A program made the translations under genes and the position numbers. DNA of 64,000 nt from Kiritimatiellia bacterium (GTDB taxonomy: Bacteria; Verrucomicrobiota; Kiritimatiellia; JAFGHX01), in contig JAFGHX010000470.1 in assembly GCA_016929905.1 (NCBI GenBank), positions 1 through 64,000 of the forward strand, given 5' to 3'. The notes below the pieces were generated by a model that searched no databases, was not told the origin of the DNA, and saw only the letters and a program-made list of their open reading frames with translations. Below are positions 18,370 through 27,119 of the stretch, piece by piece. Every line of letters begins with the position of its first letter. Positions within the stretch are counted from its first letter, which is position 1.

Positions 18370-18602
18370 ATGGAACGAGTCGTCATGTGCCAAATTGCAG
18401 TGTTCCTTCTCCTCGGGATGACCGCAGTGGCCGCCGAAAGTCCAGGACCGCAACCTTTATCCTCGAAGACGCCCATTTCCCGGGCAAAGGCTACACCGGC
18501 CCCGACCTGCAGATCCGCGCGCTGCAAGGCGATGCGCGCATCCGCATCCTGCGCGTGATCAAACTCGACCCCGGCTCGGTGGCCGTGGACCGGCCGAGGT
18601 AG
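18370..18602 (+). pseudogene. Frameshifted remnant of a small secreted protein gene
   Basis: One frame begins with a signal-peptide-like stretch (MCQIAVFLLLGMTAVAAES). A second frame then continues with protein-like sequence (TATFILEDAHFPGKGYTG, then DLQIRALQGDARIRILR) and stops at 18602. Neither frame alone is a sensible protein, so a frameshift around 18440-18450 is likely. I do not recognise the family. It directly follows purN and precedes a repeat cluster. Confidence 0.4.
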
Positions 18603-18778
18603 AGGCTAGACCGGGCCGCCGGCATCAGATTTGTCATCCTAATGTAGGATTTCTCCCATTGCTCCCCCCTTCGGGGACGAACTAGCCTGATCTATTCGTG
18701 AGCCATCTTGTATAGGAGGGCCGGCTTCCACGCCGGCCGCTTCCGCCGGAAGACTTGCGTGTGCTTGGCGCGGGTGGA

Positions 18779-18909
18779 GAGGCTGTCTCAAAGCCTGGAC
18801 CACATGTTGCCGCACGCCTTACGGCGTTAACTACAAACGGCTCATTGGGTGGTTTCAGCCGTTTGTAGTTAAGCCCGTAAGGGCTGTTCCCAGGTCTTGA
18901 GACAGACTC
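18779..18909. mobile_element. 131-bp palindromic element, copy 1
   Basis: The termini are GAGGCTGTCTCAA...TTGAGACAGACTC. A perfect internal hairpin has arms TTAACTACAAACGGCT and AGCCGTTTGTAGTTAA. A second copy with the same termini, inner arms and exact length lies at 33593-33723. A short GC palindrome (18719-18738, GGCCGGC-TTCCAC-GCCGGCC) precedes it. There is no coding capacity. The remaining DNA from 18603 to 18990 holds nothing else recognisable. Confidence 0.85.
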
Positions 18910-18990
18910 TGGAACCGCGCCCTCCAGGTTGGGCGGCGGGCGCAACCCGGCGTGGGGTACTTTCCGTGAACACGGAGGAAGGAAACGAAC

Positions 18991-19725
18991 ATGACCAAGG
19001 CACCCGACGACAAACCCAAGTACATCATCCCACAGACCGGGTATTTCGCGCACGATCCGGACCGGCCGCAACCGCCGATCGTGACGCCGGGGGTCGCGCA
19101 GTCCGCGCCGTCCGACGCGACCGTGTTGTTTGACGGCAAGGATCTGAGCGCCTGGCGCGGCTCGAAGCAGGACGAGCCGACCTGGAAGGTCGAAGACGGG
19201 TACATGGAGGTGGTCCCGAAGACCGGCGGGATCGTGACGCGCGAGGAATTCGGCGACATCCAGTTGCACCTCGAGTTCGCCAGTCCCGCGGAGGTCCAGG
19301 GCCAGGGGCAGGGCCGCGGGAACAGCGGCGTGTTCATGATGGGCACGTACGAGATCCAGGTACTCGACAATTTCGAGAACCCGACCTATCCCGATGGTAC
19401 CGTCGGCGCCATCTACAGCCAGTGGCCGCCGCTGGTGAACGGCATCCGGAAGCCGGGCGAATGGAACACCTACGATGTCCTCTGGGAGGTCCCGCTGTTT
19501 GAGGGGCCGAAGCTGTTGAAGCCCGCGTTCATCACGGTCCTGTTCAACGGCATCGTGATCCACAACCACACGCAGATTCTCGGCCCCACCGTTATCGGGA
19601 CCGGCGACCTGCCGTGCTACAAGGCGCATCCGCCGGTCGGCCCCATTTCGCTGCAGGACCACGGCAACCCCGTGCGGTTCCGCAACATCTGGGTTCGCCG
19701 GATCGGGGCGTACGACCTCGTGTAG
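18991..19725 (+). CDS. DUF1080 / 3-keto-disaccharide hydrolase-domain protein
   Basis: The 244-residue protein consists of a jelly-roll domain of the DUF1080 (3-keto-disaccharide hydrolase) family. It shows the opening VLFDGKDLSAWRGSKQ, the carbohydrate-site strands RGNSGVFMMGTYEIQVLD, and the closing ISLQDHGNPVRFRNIWVR. Family members act on 3-keto-glycosides or bind related sugars. No signal peptide is visible, unlike many homologues, so it may be cytoplasmic. GGAGGAAGG lies upstream of ATG 18991. It converges on a PocR-AraC gene only 2 bp away. Its partners in a 3-keto-sugar route may be the dehydrogenase and isomerases at 24-27 kb. Confidence 0.92.
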   Translation: MTKAPDDKPKYIIPQTGYFAHDPDRPQPPIVTPGVAQSAPSDATVLFDGKDLSAWRGSKQDEPTWKVEDGYMEVVPKTGGIVTREEFGDIQLHLEFASPAEVQGQGQGRGNSGVFMMGTYEIQVLDNFENPTYPDGTVGAIYSQWPPLVNGIRKPGEWNTYDVLWEVPLFEGPKLLKPAFITVLFNGIVIHNHTQILGPTVIGTGDLPCYKAHPPVGPISLQDHGNPVRFRNIWVRRIGAYDLV

Positions 19726-19727
19726 TC

Positions 19728-20627
19728 TCACGGCGCGGTCGGCTGCGCGTTCCGCTTCCTGAACGCGCCGGGCGACAGGCCGGCGGCTTTTCGGAATACG
19801 GTCGCGAAGTAGTTCTGGTTCCCGAACCCGGTCTCTGCGGCGATATCGACGATCCGCAGATCGGTGTGCGACAGCAGCATCTTGGCCCGGGCAACGCGCC
19901 AGCGGGTGACGTAGGTGCTGAAGGGCAGGCTCATCTCGTCCTTGAACAGGTGGACGAAGCGCGATGTGCTCAGCCCGCACGCCCGGGCCACGTCCTTGGC
20001 ACGGACCGGTTCGCGCCCATGCCCCTCGATAACCTGCAGCGCCTTTGCGATGCGGCCGTCCCGTACCGACGCCGCGTGCCGCTGCAGCCGAATCGCCTCG
20101 CACGCGTTCGCCAGATAAGAGGCCAGCACCGCGAGGATCCCCTTCACCGCCGCGACATCGCGCCCGTCGCAGACCGGCAATGCGCCGAACGCCGCGCGCG
20201 CATCCGCGTACGGACAACGCGCCCCCCGCTTCCGCCACGGCCCGGCAAACAGCAGCCCGGCAAAACAGCCGGCATAGAAAAGCGGCACCACCAACTCCGT
20301 CACCCCGGCGTGACAGGTCTTGGTGAACGGGCGGCGCAGCCGCCGCGCGCGTGTGGCCGCCTTGACGTTGTCCTCGAGCCGACAACGCGCTTCCCCCCCG
20401 CGCCTCGACTTCACCGCGCAACAGAATGCGCTGCCGTGCAACGCCCGCTCCAGCGACACCCCGGACTCCGGCCGCCCTTCGGCGTTCTTCCATACCGTCC
20501 AGATGCCCGCCAGGTGCGCCACGCTGCCCAGCACCGAGAGCGTCTGGGCAACGGGAGAGGCTTCCGGTTGCATTCTTTCTACCCGTATAGCGCCGAATTC
20601 AGCATCATATTGTAGATATTCTAGCAT
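19728..20627 (-). CDS. AraC-family regulator with a PocR-type sensor domain
   Basis: The 299-residue protein has an N-terminal PocR-like ligand domain (about 20-180), recognised from AFCCAVKSRRGGEARC and FTKTCHAGVTELVVPLFYAG, where cysteines and the CHAG motif recur in the family. A C-terminal AraC domain follows (about 195-292; VRAKDVARACGLSTSRFVHL; NQNYFATVFRKAAGLSPGAF). PocR domains sense small molecules such as diols or simple hydrocarbon derivatives in known members. The start is uncertain: ATG 20627 is used, TTG 20645 is possible, and no strong ribosome binding site is seen. It is divergent from the FAD oxidoreductase (20815) across an inverted repeat. Confidence 0.88.
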   Translation of the reverse strand: MLEYLQYDAEFGAIRVERMQPEASPVAQTLSVLGSVAHLAGIWTVWKNAEGRPESGVSLERALHGSAFCCAVKSRRGGEARCRLEDNVKAATRARRLRRPFTKTCHAGVTELVVPLFYAGCFAGLLFAGPWRKRGARCPYADARAAFGALPVCDGRDVAAVKGILAVLASYLANACEAIRLQRHAASVRDGRIAKALQVIEGHGREPVRAKDVARACGLSTSRFVHLFKDEMSLPFSTYVTRWRVARAKMLLSHTDLRIVDIAAETGFGNQNYFATVFRKAAGLSPGAFRKRNAQPTAP

Positions 20628-20703
20628 GCCACGCGATAGATGCAAGGCCTACAGGCGCCGTAGTCTTGAATGGAGATTCGATATGGGCTTGGACCGCCCA
20701 AGG

Positions 20704-20782
20704 TAGAAGAGCCGTCCCGGCTCTTCTGCCCGTGGCGGCACGGTGTGCCGCCGCGGGAGGAAGCGGCGAGACGCCGCTTCTA
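20704..20782. repeat. Palindromic block, left flank of the FAD oxidoreductase gene
   Basis: Three hairpins in a row: GAAGAGCC-GTCCC-GGCTCTTC; GGCGGCAC-GGT-GTGCCGCC; GAAGCGGCG/CGCCGCTTC (read as the complement). An inverted relative lies at 22176-22262, so the gene between is bracketed. Confidence 0.85.
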
Positions 20783-20814
20783 CGCAGAACTCCCTGCACG
20801 GAGGAATCAGAACC

Positions 20815-22161
20815 ATGCACACCATCAACGAACCCGCACGGATGACCCCGGTCGCGCACGAATGCGACATCTGCATCGTGGGCGGAAGCGGCACAGGCGT
20901 CTTCGCCGCGGTCCGCGCGGCACGGCTGGGCGCGTCTGTTGCGCTGATCGAGCAACACGGCTTCTTCGGCGGCACGGCCACGGCCGGTTTGGTCAACGTC
21001 TGGCATTCTCTGTACGATACGTCGGGCGCAAACCGGATCATCGGCGGGCTGACGCGCGAGGTCGAGCAGCGGCTTCTCCGCCGCGGCGGCGGCACCGAGC
21101 ACAGGCCCGATCCGGGCAGGGGGTTCACGTTCAACAGCGCGGAGTTGACCGTGCTGCTGGACGATCTTGTCCGGGAACACGCGCGGATTCGCCCGTTCCT
21201 GCATGCGCGTTTCGTGCAGCCGCTCACGGACGGCGCGCGGGTAACGCACGCGATCATCGAGGATGCCTCCGGCCGCCGCGCGGTCAAGGCACGCGTCTTC
21301 ATCGACGCCAGCGGCAACGGCGATCTGCTCGCGCGGGCCGGCCTCTCGTTCCGACAGCTCGCCGATCTCCAGCCGCCCACAACGTGCGTCGTGCTGGCCG
21401 GGCTAGACCAGGTGGCCGCGAAGCACGCCGAGTTCAACCTGGCACAGGCCGTGTTCGACGAGAAACACCCGGACGCGCTGCCGCGCGGGTTCCTGTGGGG
21501 CGCGGGGGTGCCCGGCGTGCGCGGCGCCCGTATGATCGCGGGCACGCGGGTTTCCCACGCCGACTGCAGCGACGCGGATCGGCTGACCCATGCCGAGATG
21601 GAGGGCCGTCGCCAGGCGCGCGCCATCCGCGACATCGTTCGTGCGCGTTTCGAGGGCGGCGATGCCGTTGCCATGCTCGCGCTTCCCGCTCATATCGGAG
21701 TACGCGAGACCCGGCACGCCGACTGCCTGCATCGACTCACGGAAAAGGAAGTCCTGGAAGGGGTCAGGTTCCCGGACGCGATCGCGAACGGCAGCTACCG
21801 TGTCGACGTCCACCATTCCGACCGGCCGGGCCTGACGTTCCGGTATCTGGACGGGACCGAGGTCTACGCCGTGCCCGGCCGCCCGCCGGAGAAGGGCCTC
21901 TGGCGCGAGCCGCGCGGCGAGAGCCCCACGTTCTACCAGATCCCTTACCGCAGCCTGGTGCCCAAGGACGCGGACAATGTCCTGGTGGCCGGCCGGCTTA
22001 TGGACGCCGATCGCGGCGCCTACGGCGCCGTGCGCGTGATGGTGAACTGCAACCAGACGGGCGAGGCGGCGGGTACGGCGGCGTATCTGGCGTGCGAGGC
22101 CGACACGCCCGTCAGCGAGGTGGACGCCGGCCGGTTGCGCGAGCTTCTCGGCTTGGGGTGA
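20815..22161 (+). CDS. FAD-dependent oxidoreductase
   Basis: The 448-residue flavoprotein of the FAD-dependent oxidoreductase family (PF12831-like) shows the Rossmann dinucleotide loop CDICIVGGSGTGVFAAV with acidic ALIEQHGFFGG at about 19-52. It also has an ARVFIDASGNGDLLARAG motif at about 160-180 and the C-terminal FAD-contact region NVLVAGRLMDADRGAYGAVR. Such proteins in PVC bacteria are common in carbohydrate-degradation regions; the substrate is unknown. GGAGGAA at 20800-20806 precedes ATG 20815. It is flanked on both sides by inverted palindromic blocks and followed by an AraC gene fragment, so it may have arrived as a cassette. Confidence 0.9.
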   Translation: MHTINEPARMTPVAHECDICIVGGSGTGVFAAVRAARLGASVALIEQHGFFGGTATAGLVNVWHSLYDTSGANRIIGGLTREVEQRLLRRGGGTEHRPDPGRGFTFNSAELTVLLDDLVREHARIRPFLHARFVQPLTDGARVTHAIIEDASGRRAVKARVFIDASGNGDLLARAGLSFRQLADLQPPTTCVVLAGLDQVAAKHAEFNLAQAVFDEKHPDALPRGFLWGAGVPGVRGARMIAGTRVSHADCSDADRLTHAEMEGRRQARAIRDIVRARFEGGDAVAMLALPAHIGVRETRHADCLHRLTEKEVLEGVRFPDAIANGSYRVDVHHSDRPGLTFRYLDGTEVYAVPGRPPEKGLWREPRGESPTFYQIPYRSLVPKDADNVLVAGRLMDADRGAYGAVRVMVNCNQTGEAAGTAAYLACEADTPVSEVDAGRLRELLGLG

Positions 22162-22175
22162 GGCGCGGCTCGAAA

Positions 22176-22262
22176 GTAGAAGCGGCGTCTCGCCGCTTCC
22201 CCCGGGCCGAAGGCCCGGCTACCCCCGGCGGCACGCCGTGCCCCGGGAGGAAGAGCCGGGCC
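22176..22262. repeat. Palindromic block, right flank of the FAD oxidoreductase gene
   Basis: It is an inverted relative of 20704-20782. The first 25 nt, starting GTAGAAGCGGCG, match the complement of the end of the left block exactly. Extra hairpins (CGGGCC-GAA-GGCCCG; GGCGGCAC-GCCGTGCC) are inserted before the shared AGAGCCGGG end. Confidence 0.85.
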
Positions 22263-22290
22263 GCCGTCGCCTTTCAGGCTATGGCGCGCC

Positions 22291-22449
22291 ATGGGCGGCT
22301 CTTGCCGCGGCCGCCAGCGCCGCACGGTGGCGCAGACGGCGGAGGCGTGCGGGTTCAGCGATCCGCTCTATTTCTCTCGCGCGTTCCGGCGGCGGGTCGG
22401 GGTCTCGCCCCGCACCTTCCGACGGAAAGGCGGACACGTCATTCCGTGA
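22291..22449 (+). pseudogene. AraC regulator C-terminal fragment
   Basis: About 40 residues encode the last helix-turn-helix of an AraC domain (VAQTAEACGFSDPLYFSRAF, then RRRVGVSPRTFRRK) and end with a stop at 22449. The preceding residues up to ATG 22291 are Arg/Gly-rich and not protein-like. The rest of the gene is missing, and the break lies at the edge of the right palindromic block, so repeat-linked deletion or insertion is likely. Confidence 0.75.
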
Positions 22450-22457
22450 CGGACGCC

Positions 22458-23846
22458 CTACCCGTCCAGCACCAGCACCCAGTCGTTGTCGATGCCGGGC
22501 GAGCCGGGCGGGTCGAATCGGGTCCGTTCCCCGCGTTCGAACGGGCCGATGTCGGTGGTTTCGCCCGTACGGGGGTTGAACCATCCGGCCGACCGGACCG
22601 AGTCGGCCAGCTTGGTCGTGTCGAGCCCGATCGGATGGCCGTCCGCGACGTAGGCATAGGCATAGCTGCCGTCGGAGGCGCGCGCCGTCTGCACGTGCGA
22701 GTCGTACTCGTCCGACTGGCCGACGCGGATCAGCGACGGGTCCGGCACGAGCCGGTCAAAGGCATGCGACTCGAGCAGCTTGCGCATGTGCCCCATCTGC
22801 CGGCCGCCCGGGAATTCGAGACCCGCGCGCCAGGTAACGGTTTGGGCGTTGCCGGGTGCCTGCAAGTCCTTCAGAAACAGCCGGCCGTGCGTCCAGACCG
22901 GCTCCGCCCCGTACGTGTGGCCGCACGCGCCGCCGAAGACGGTGAAATAGGCTCGACGCCGGACGTGATAGGCCTGAGAACCGTGGCCCTGGCCGAACAC
23001 GCCGAAGTGCGAGGTATACGACGGATAGCGCGGGACCGGATCGAGCGGTGCGTCTTCGTACCACGCCTCGGCATCGAGCACCGGCTTCGGCGGCGTACGC
23101 GCGCAGTCCGCGGCGAGCGCTTCCCAAACGGCCCAGGTCCCGCACGTCGATTCCGATTGCCAGTCGTCGCTCGGCAGGTAGCGCGGCGCGCACCACTGGC
23201 TGGTCTGCCAGGTATGGAAATCCAACTCGTCCCAGTACCGCGCCGCAGTGGTCATCCGATTGTTCGCGTGGAGGCTCAACAGCTTGCCGCCCGTGTCTCC
23301 CTCGCGCAGCCCGTTGACCGCCGCCATCACCGTCTCCTTGGGCGAGCCCGGGTGCGTCGCCTCGCCCAGCGTCAGCCAGACCAGCCCGTCGAAATCGCGA
23401 TAGCGTTGCCCCACATAACGCGCCAATGCGTGGAGCGCCTGCGCGGAGGCATAGCGCAACTCGTGGGGTTGGCCCCACGTGATGACCGGCGCCGCGTACA
23501 GACCCGCCGCCGCAAGCTTCGCCAGGAACCGGTCGACACGAGCCCAGTACGCCTCGTTTGGCTGCAGCTTGCTCATATCGAAAGGCCGGCCGCCGGGAGG
23601 CCCCTTCATGTATGGCGTCGCCATCCCTTCCGCGCCGAGAAACGGCACGCCGTTCGCCGCCTTCTCGCTGAGCAGTCGAATCTGCACGATCGTGAAACCC
23701 TGGGCCGCCCGCTTCGCGACGTACTCATCGAGTTCTTCATCCGTGTACAGCTCCCAGCGCCACAACGTGTCGCCGATCCAGATGAACGGCGTGCCGTCCG
23801 CCTTCGCCAGGTGGCGGCCGTTGCCGCCGATTTGCAGCTTCTGCAT
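22458..23846 (-). CDS. DUF4038 (apiosidase-like) glycoside hydrolase with collagen-binding-like C-terminal domain
   Basis: The 462-residue TIM-barrel protein of the DUF4038/GH140-like family has the classic opening (RHLAKADGTPFIWIGDTLWR at about 11-30). Barrel strands carry FDGLVWLTLGEATHPG and PVLDAEAWYED, where the acidic residues probably catalyse. A C-terminal beta-sandwich resembles the putative collagen-binding domain that usually follows (YAYVADGHPIGLDTTKL; AGWFNPRTGETTDIG). There is no signal peptide. GGGAGG lies upstream of ATG 23846. It is divergent from the Gfo/Idh/MocA gene (24134) across a 287-bp gap. A truncated relative sits at 39918-40091. Confidence 0.9.
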   Translation of the reverse strand: MQKLQIGGNGRHLAKADGTPFIWIGDTLWRWELYTDEELDEYVAKRAAQGFTIVQIRLLSEKAANGVPFLGAEGMATPYMKGPPGGRPFDMSKLQPNEAYWARVDRFLAKLAAAGLYAAPVITWGQPHELRYASAQALHALARYVGQRYRDFDGLVWLTLGEATHPGSPKETVMAAVNGLREGDTGGKLLSLHANNRMTTAARYWDELDFHTWQTSQWCAPRYLPSDDWQSESTCGTWAVWEALAADCARTPPKPVLDAEAWYEDAPLDPVPRYPSYTSHFGVFGQGHGSQAYHVRRRAYFTVFGGACGHTYGAEPVWTHGRLFLKDLQAPGNAQTVTWRAGLEFPGGRQMGHMRKLLESHAFDRLVPDPSLIRVGQSDEYDSHVQTARASDGSYAYAYVADGHPIGLDTTKLADSVRSAGWFNPRTGETTDIGPFERGERTRFDPPGSPGIDNDWVLVLDG

Positions 23847-24008
23847 CGCGTGCACCTCCCGCTTCGCCGACCTTCCCGTCTCCTGTCCCAGCATAGGCGG
23901 ACGCCGCGCGAATCCGTCCGCGCGTTCGCATACCCGCTTGCAACGGCAGATAGGCAAGACCGGAAGCCCCGAAACGACAACATATTACATCACCAAGCAA
24001 CTATCCGA

Positions 24009-24020
24009 CATTCCGGAATG
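24009..24020. promoter_or_regulatory. Perfect 12-bp palindrome in a divergent promoter region
   Basis: CATTCCGGAATG lies between the divergent DUF4038 and Gfo/Idh/MocA genes, in the AT-richer middle of the gap. A half-match CATTCCAGAA follows near 24087. It may be an operator. Confidence 0.4.
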
Positions 24021-24133
24021 CCTCTTCTGCCGATATTTTTAGGCAGTCAGGCAAATCGTCAGCGCGCGCCTGGATGGAACGATTACACATTCCAGAAACG
24101 GGCCCGGGCGACGGCTGGCAGGGGAGAAAGACG

Positions 24134-25267
24134 ATGAGCACGGACCGAAAGATCCGGGTCGGTTGTATCGGGGTCGGTCAGATCGGAAAGATGCACGTGC
24201 GGAACTACGCCGGGATACCGGCGGCGGAGCTGGTGGCGATCGCCGACATTGACGAAACGGAAGCGCGGCGCGTTGCGAGCCAATTCGGCGTTGCGCACGT
24301 CTACGCGGATTTCCGGGACCTGCTCGCGCGGGACGACATCGAGGCCGTCGACGTCTGCCTGCACAACAACCTGCACATGCCGGTGACGCTGGCGGCGCTG
24401 GCGGCCGGCAAGCACGTCTACTGCGAAAAGCCGATCGCGGGCGCCTACTGCGACGGGCTCGCGATGGCGGAGGCGGCGCGCCGGGCCGGGCTGCAGCTCG
24501 CCGTCCAACTGGGCAGTCTGTACCGCAAAGAGACGAGGGCGGCCCGTTACCTGATCGATCAGGGCGTGCTGGGGCCGATCTATCACGCGCGGTCGACGGG
24601 GCACCGACGCCGGGGCCGGCCGTACGTCGACGGCTACGGAACGGCCAACTTCGTGCAGAAGAAGATGGCCGGCGGCGGCGCCATCTTCGACATGGGCGTC
24701 TATCACATCGCCGAGATGCTTTATCTCATGGACAATCCGAAGGTCTTGCGCGTCTCGGGAAAGACCTATCAACGAACGGAGCTGGACGACGAACGCCGCC
24801 GAACGAGCCGGTACGACGTTGAGGAACTGGGGATGGGCCTTGTCCGGTTCGAGAACGACGTGACGCTGGACATCATCGAGTCCTGGGCCATCCATCTGGA
24901 TGCGTTCGCGGGCTCCTACGTGGTCGGCGAGAAGGCGGGCATGCGCCTGGCGCCTTTCGGGCTGTTCTACAACGTCGGCGACGTGTCCGTGAATGCGGCG
25001 CCGGAGCCGGACAGCTTTCACCGGCGCCGTCAGCTCGTGCGGGGCGATGCGGACGCCTACGACTCACCGCAGCAGCACTGGATTGCCGCGCGGCAGGGCC
25101 GTGTGCCGCTGCTGCCCACCGCGGAACTGGCTCTGAACACCATGCTCATCTCGGAAGGGATCTACTTGTCAAACACGCTCAATCGCGAGGTGACGGCGGA
25201 GGAAATCGCGGAATCATCCGTATCCACCGCGTTGAAACTCGAACAGCCGGCCGTGGCGGCCGTTTGA
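24134..25267 (+). CDS. Gfo/Idh/MocA-family NAD(P)-dependent sugar dehydrogenase
   Basis: The 377-residue protein has the Rossmann loop RVGCIGVGQIGKMHVRNY at its N-terminus, VDVCLHNNLHMPVTLAAL, the catalytic-site motif GKHVYCEKPIAG near residue 95, and the second-domain GGAIFDMGVYHIAEML with the usual active-site Asp and His. Family members oxidise sugars, inositols or glycosides, often at C3. GGGGAGAAAG precedes ATG 24134. The TIM-barrel epimerase gene follows after 22 bp, so the pair is an operon. Together with the DUF1080 gene they could form a 3-keto-glycoside pathway. Confidence 0.93.
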   Translation: MSTDRKIRVGCIGVGQIGKMHVRNYAGIPAAELVAIADIDETEARRVASQFGVAHVYADFRDLLARDDIEAVDVCLHNNLHMPVTLAALAAGKHVYCEKPIAGAYCDGLAMAEAARRAGLQLAVQLGSLYRKETRAARYLIDQGVLGPIYHARSTGHRRRGRPYVDGYGTANFVQKKMAGGGAIFDMGVYHIAEMLYLMDNPKVLRVSGKTYQRTELDDERRRTSRYDVEELGMGLVRFENDVTLDIIESWAIHLDAFAGSYVVGEKAGMRLAPFGLFYNVGDVSVNAAPEPDSFHRRRQLVRGDADAYDSPQQHWIAARQGRVPLLPTAELALNTMLISEGIYLSNTLNREVTAEEIAESSVSTALKLEQPAVAAV

Positions 25268-25289
25268 TCCTGACACAAGGAGGAAGACC

Positions 25290-26072
25290 ATGACAGAGAC
25301 ACAGAAGAAGACCCCGGTCGGCTTGCAGCTCTGCTCCGTCTCGGGTGAGTGCAGGAAGGACCTGGCGGCGACGTTGAAGGCCGTCGCCGATATGGGCTAC
25401 GCGGGCGTCGAGCCCTGGGGATACGGCGGACAGGCCACGGAGTGGCAGGGCCGAAGCGGCCCGGAGATCCGGCAGATGCTGGACGAGAACGGCCTGACAT
25501 GCTGCGGGATGCATGTGAAGACCGCCGCCCTGCAGGGCGAGTGTCTGGCGCGTACGATCGAGCTGAACCAGACGCTCGGGAATCCGTACCTGATCGTGGC
25601 GGCCGACAAGGAACGGATGAGCGCACGGGATTCGACACTCGAACTGGCCGACATCCTGAACGACGTGGCGGACAAGCTCAGGCCGCACGGAATGCGCACC
25701 GGCTACCACGCGCACGGCTTCGATTTCGGAATATTCGAGGGCAAGACCGCCTGGGAGATCCTGTTCGAAAACACGAAGCTTGAGGTCGTGATGCAGTTGG
25801 ATATCGCGAATTGCGTGGCCGGAGGCGGAGACCCGATCGCACTCCTCAAAAAGTTCCCCGGCCGCGCGCGTTCCCTGCACCTGCGCGACTACGGCGGCGG
25901 CCCGGATTCGGTGATCGGCGAAGGCGAGGCCGATTGGCCCGCAATCTTCCGGCTCTGCCGCGAGCTGCATCAGCCCGAATGGTTCGTGGTTGAAGAGGGC
26001 CACAAGGACGGGCTCGGGTTCGACAAGCCGCGCCGCAGCCTCGCCGCGCTCAAAGGGATGGGCGTGGTGTAG
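25290..26072 (+). CDS. Sugar phosphate isomerase/epimerase (TIM barrel)
   Basis: The 260-residue xylose-isomerase-like TIM barrel shows AVADMGYAGVEPWGYGG, TGYHAHGFDFGIFEGKTAWE (His metal ligand), EVVMQLDIANCVAGGGDP (Asp ligand), RARSLHLRDYGG and WFVVEEGHKD (Glu ligand). It fits the subfamily that works beside Gfo/Idh/MocA dehydrogenases on keto-sugars or inositol derivatives. AAGGAGGAAG precedes ATG 25290. It is the second gene of an operon with the dehydrogenase and converges on the next isomerase gene 6 bp away. Confidence 0.93.
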   Translation: MTETQKKTPVGLQLCSVSGECRKDLAATLKAVADMGYAGVEPWGYGGQATEWQGRSGPEIRQMLDENGLTCCGMHVKTAALQGECLARTIELNQTLGNPYLIVAADKERMSARDSTLELADILNDVADKLRPHGMRTGYHAHGFDFGIFEGKTAWEILFENTKLEVVMQLDIANCVAGGGDPIALLKKFPGRARSLHLRDYGGGPDSVIGEGEADWPAIFRLCRELHQPEWFVVEEGHKDGLGFDKPRRSLAALKGMGVV

Positions 26073-26078
26073 AGTCGC

Positions 26079-27119
26079 CTATCCCGCAGGCAGAAGAACG
26101 GGGTCGCAACGGCGGACCGGCTCGAACACGTTATCGACGATTTGGGCGTAGTCGTAATCGAGCGCCGGGGTGATGCCGTGCACGTTCTTCATGTAGAGCA
26201 CGGTGCACAACACCTCCAGCCGGGGATGCTGCCGCGGAATGTCGATCTCCATCGCCCCGTAGACCGTATCCCCATTCTCGCCCGTGGGTTTGTTCCGGAT
26301 GATCTCGAACACGTCCCTGAACGGCGTCTCGATTTCCGGGTCCGCCGCGTTCACGAACCCGCCGTACAGGCCCCTGCCGATCTCGGCCGCATTGCCCCAG
26401 ATGTCTCTGTCGGCGCGGTACTGACCGTCGCCGTGGAGTTTGTCAAAGGCAGGCACTCTGGCCTTGATATGGAAGTAGTCGCCGATCAAGTCGGCGTTTT
26501 CCCGAAACACGTCGAGGTAGGCTTCCCGCATGCCGTGGCAGTGCCCCGTGTCCGGGCCCCAGCGCAAGCCCGGATGGTTCACCTTGCGGATAGCGTCCAG
26601 ATAGGCGCAGACCTGGTCGGCGGTCTCGCTGGAGGTATCGAAGTGGTTGTGGTAGCAGACCTGGAACGTGCGCGTGGCGCGTCTTGCGTATGCCGCGAAC
26701 TCGGCATAGCCGTCCACCAGTCTCGCCACCTGATCAGGCGTCAGTTCCTTCTTGTGCGGATGCAGCATGGTGTAGTTGAAATGCGGGAAGAATTCGAGAA
26801 AGGCGTCGAATTCCCGTTTCAAACGCGCGACGCCGCCCGGAACGTCATCGATGGAGGGGCCACTCATATAGGAGGCAATCACCCGGGTCTCCGCGGGGAT
26901 GCCCGCGACGGTTCGCGCAACGGTCTCGCGGGCCACGCCGGTTTCCCGGGCCCGGTTCGCCGGGTCCAGTACGCCTTTCGGAATTTCGATCCTGCTGATC
27001 CCGCAGGCCAGGAAATGTTCGGCGCCCGCCCGGATCTGTTCCGGCGAGAAGTCGAACAGCCTGCTCGTGGCATAATTCGTGCATGTGATCATCTGCCCAA
27101 CCAGCTCGATACGCTTCAT
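26079..27119 (-). CDS. TIM-barrel sugar isomerase/epimerase-like protein
   Basis: The 346-residue protein of the xylose-isomerase-like superfamily is longer than the other two in this window. Metal-site motifs are TFQVCYHNHFDTSSETADQV (His), HPGLRWGPDTGHCHGM (Asp and His) and DLIGDYFHIKARVP (His). DTVYGAMEIDIPRQ may carry the last Glu ligand. AAAGGA lies upstream of ATG 27119; the frame remains open to 27317 without a ribosome binding site. It is divergent from the GHL6 gene (27401), with a 15-bp palindrome between. The substrate is unknown. Confidence 0.88.
   Translation of the reverse strand: MKRIELVGQMITCTNYATSRLFDFSPEQIRAGAEHFLACGISRIEIPKGVLDPANRARETGVARETVARTVAGIPAETRVIASYMSGPSIDDVPGGVARLKREFDAFLEFFPHFNYTMLHPHKKELTPDQVARLVDGYAEFAAYARRATRTFQVCYHNHFDTSSETADQVCAYLDAIRKVNHPGLRWGPDTGHCHGMREAYLDVFRENADLIGDYFHIKARVPAFDKLHGDGQYRADRDIWGNAAEIGRGLYGGFVNAADPEIETPFRDVFEIIRNKPTGENGDTVYGAMEIDIPRQHPRLEVLCTVLYMKNVHGITPALDYDYAQIVDNVFEPVRRCDPVLLPAG

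Noticed and set aside
20646..20814. A protein start upstream of ATG 20815 for the FAD oxidoreductase
   Set aside because: The upstream codons are palindromic repeat DNA; the GGAGGAA site and the Rossmann loop position favour 20815.
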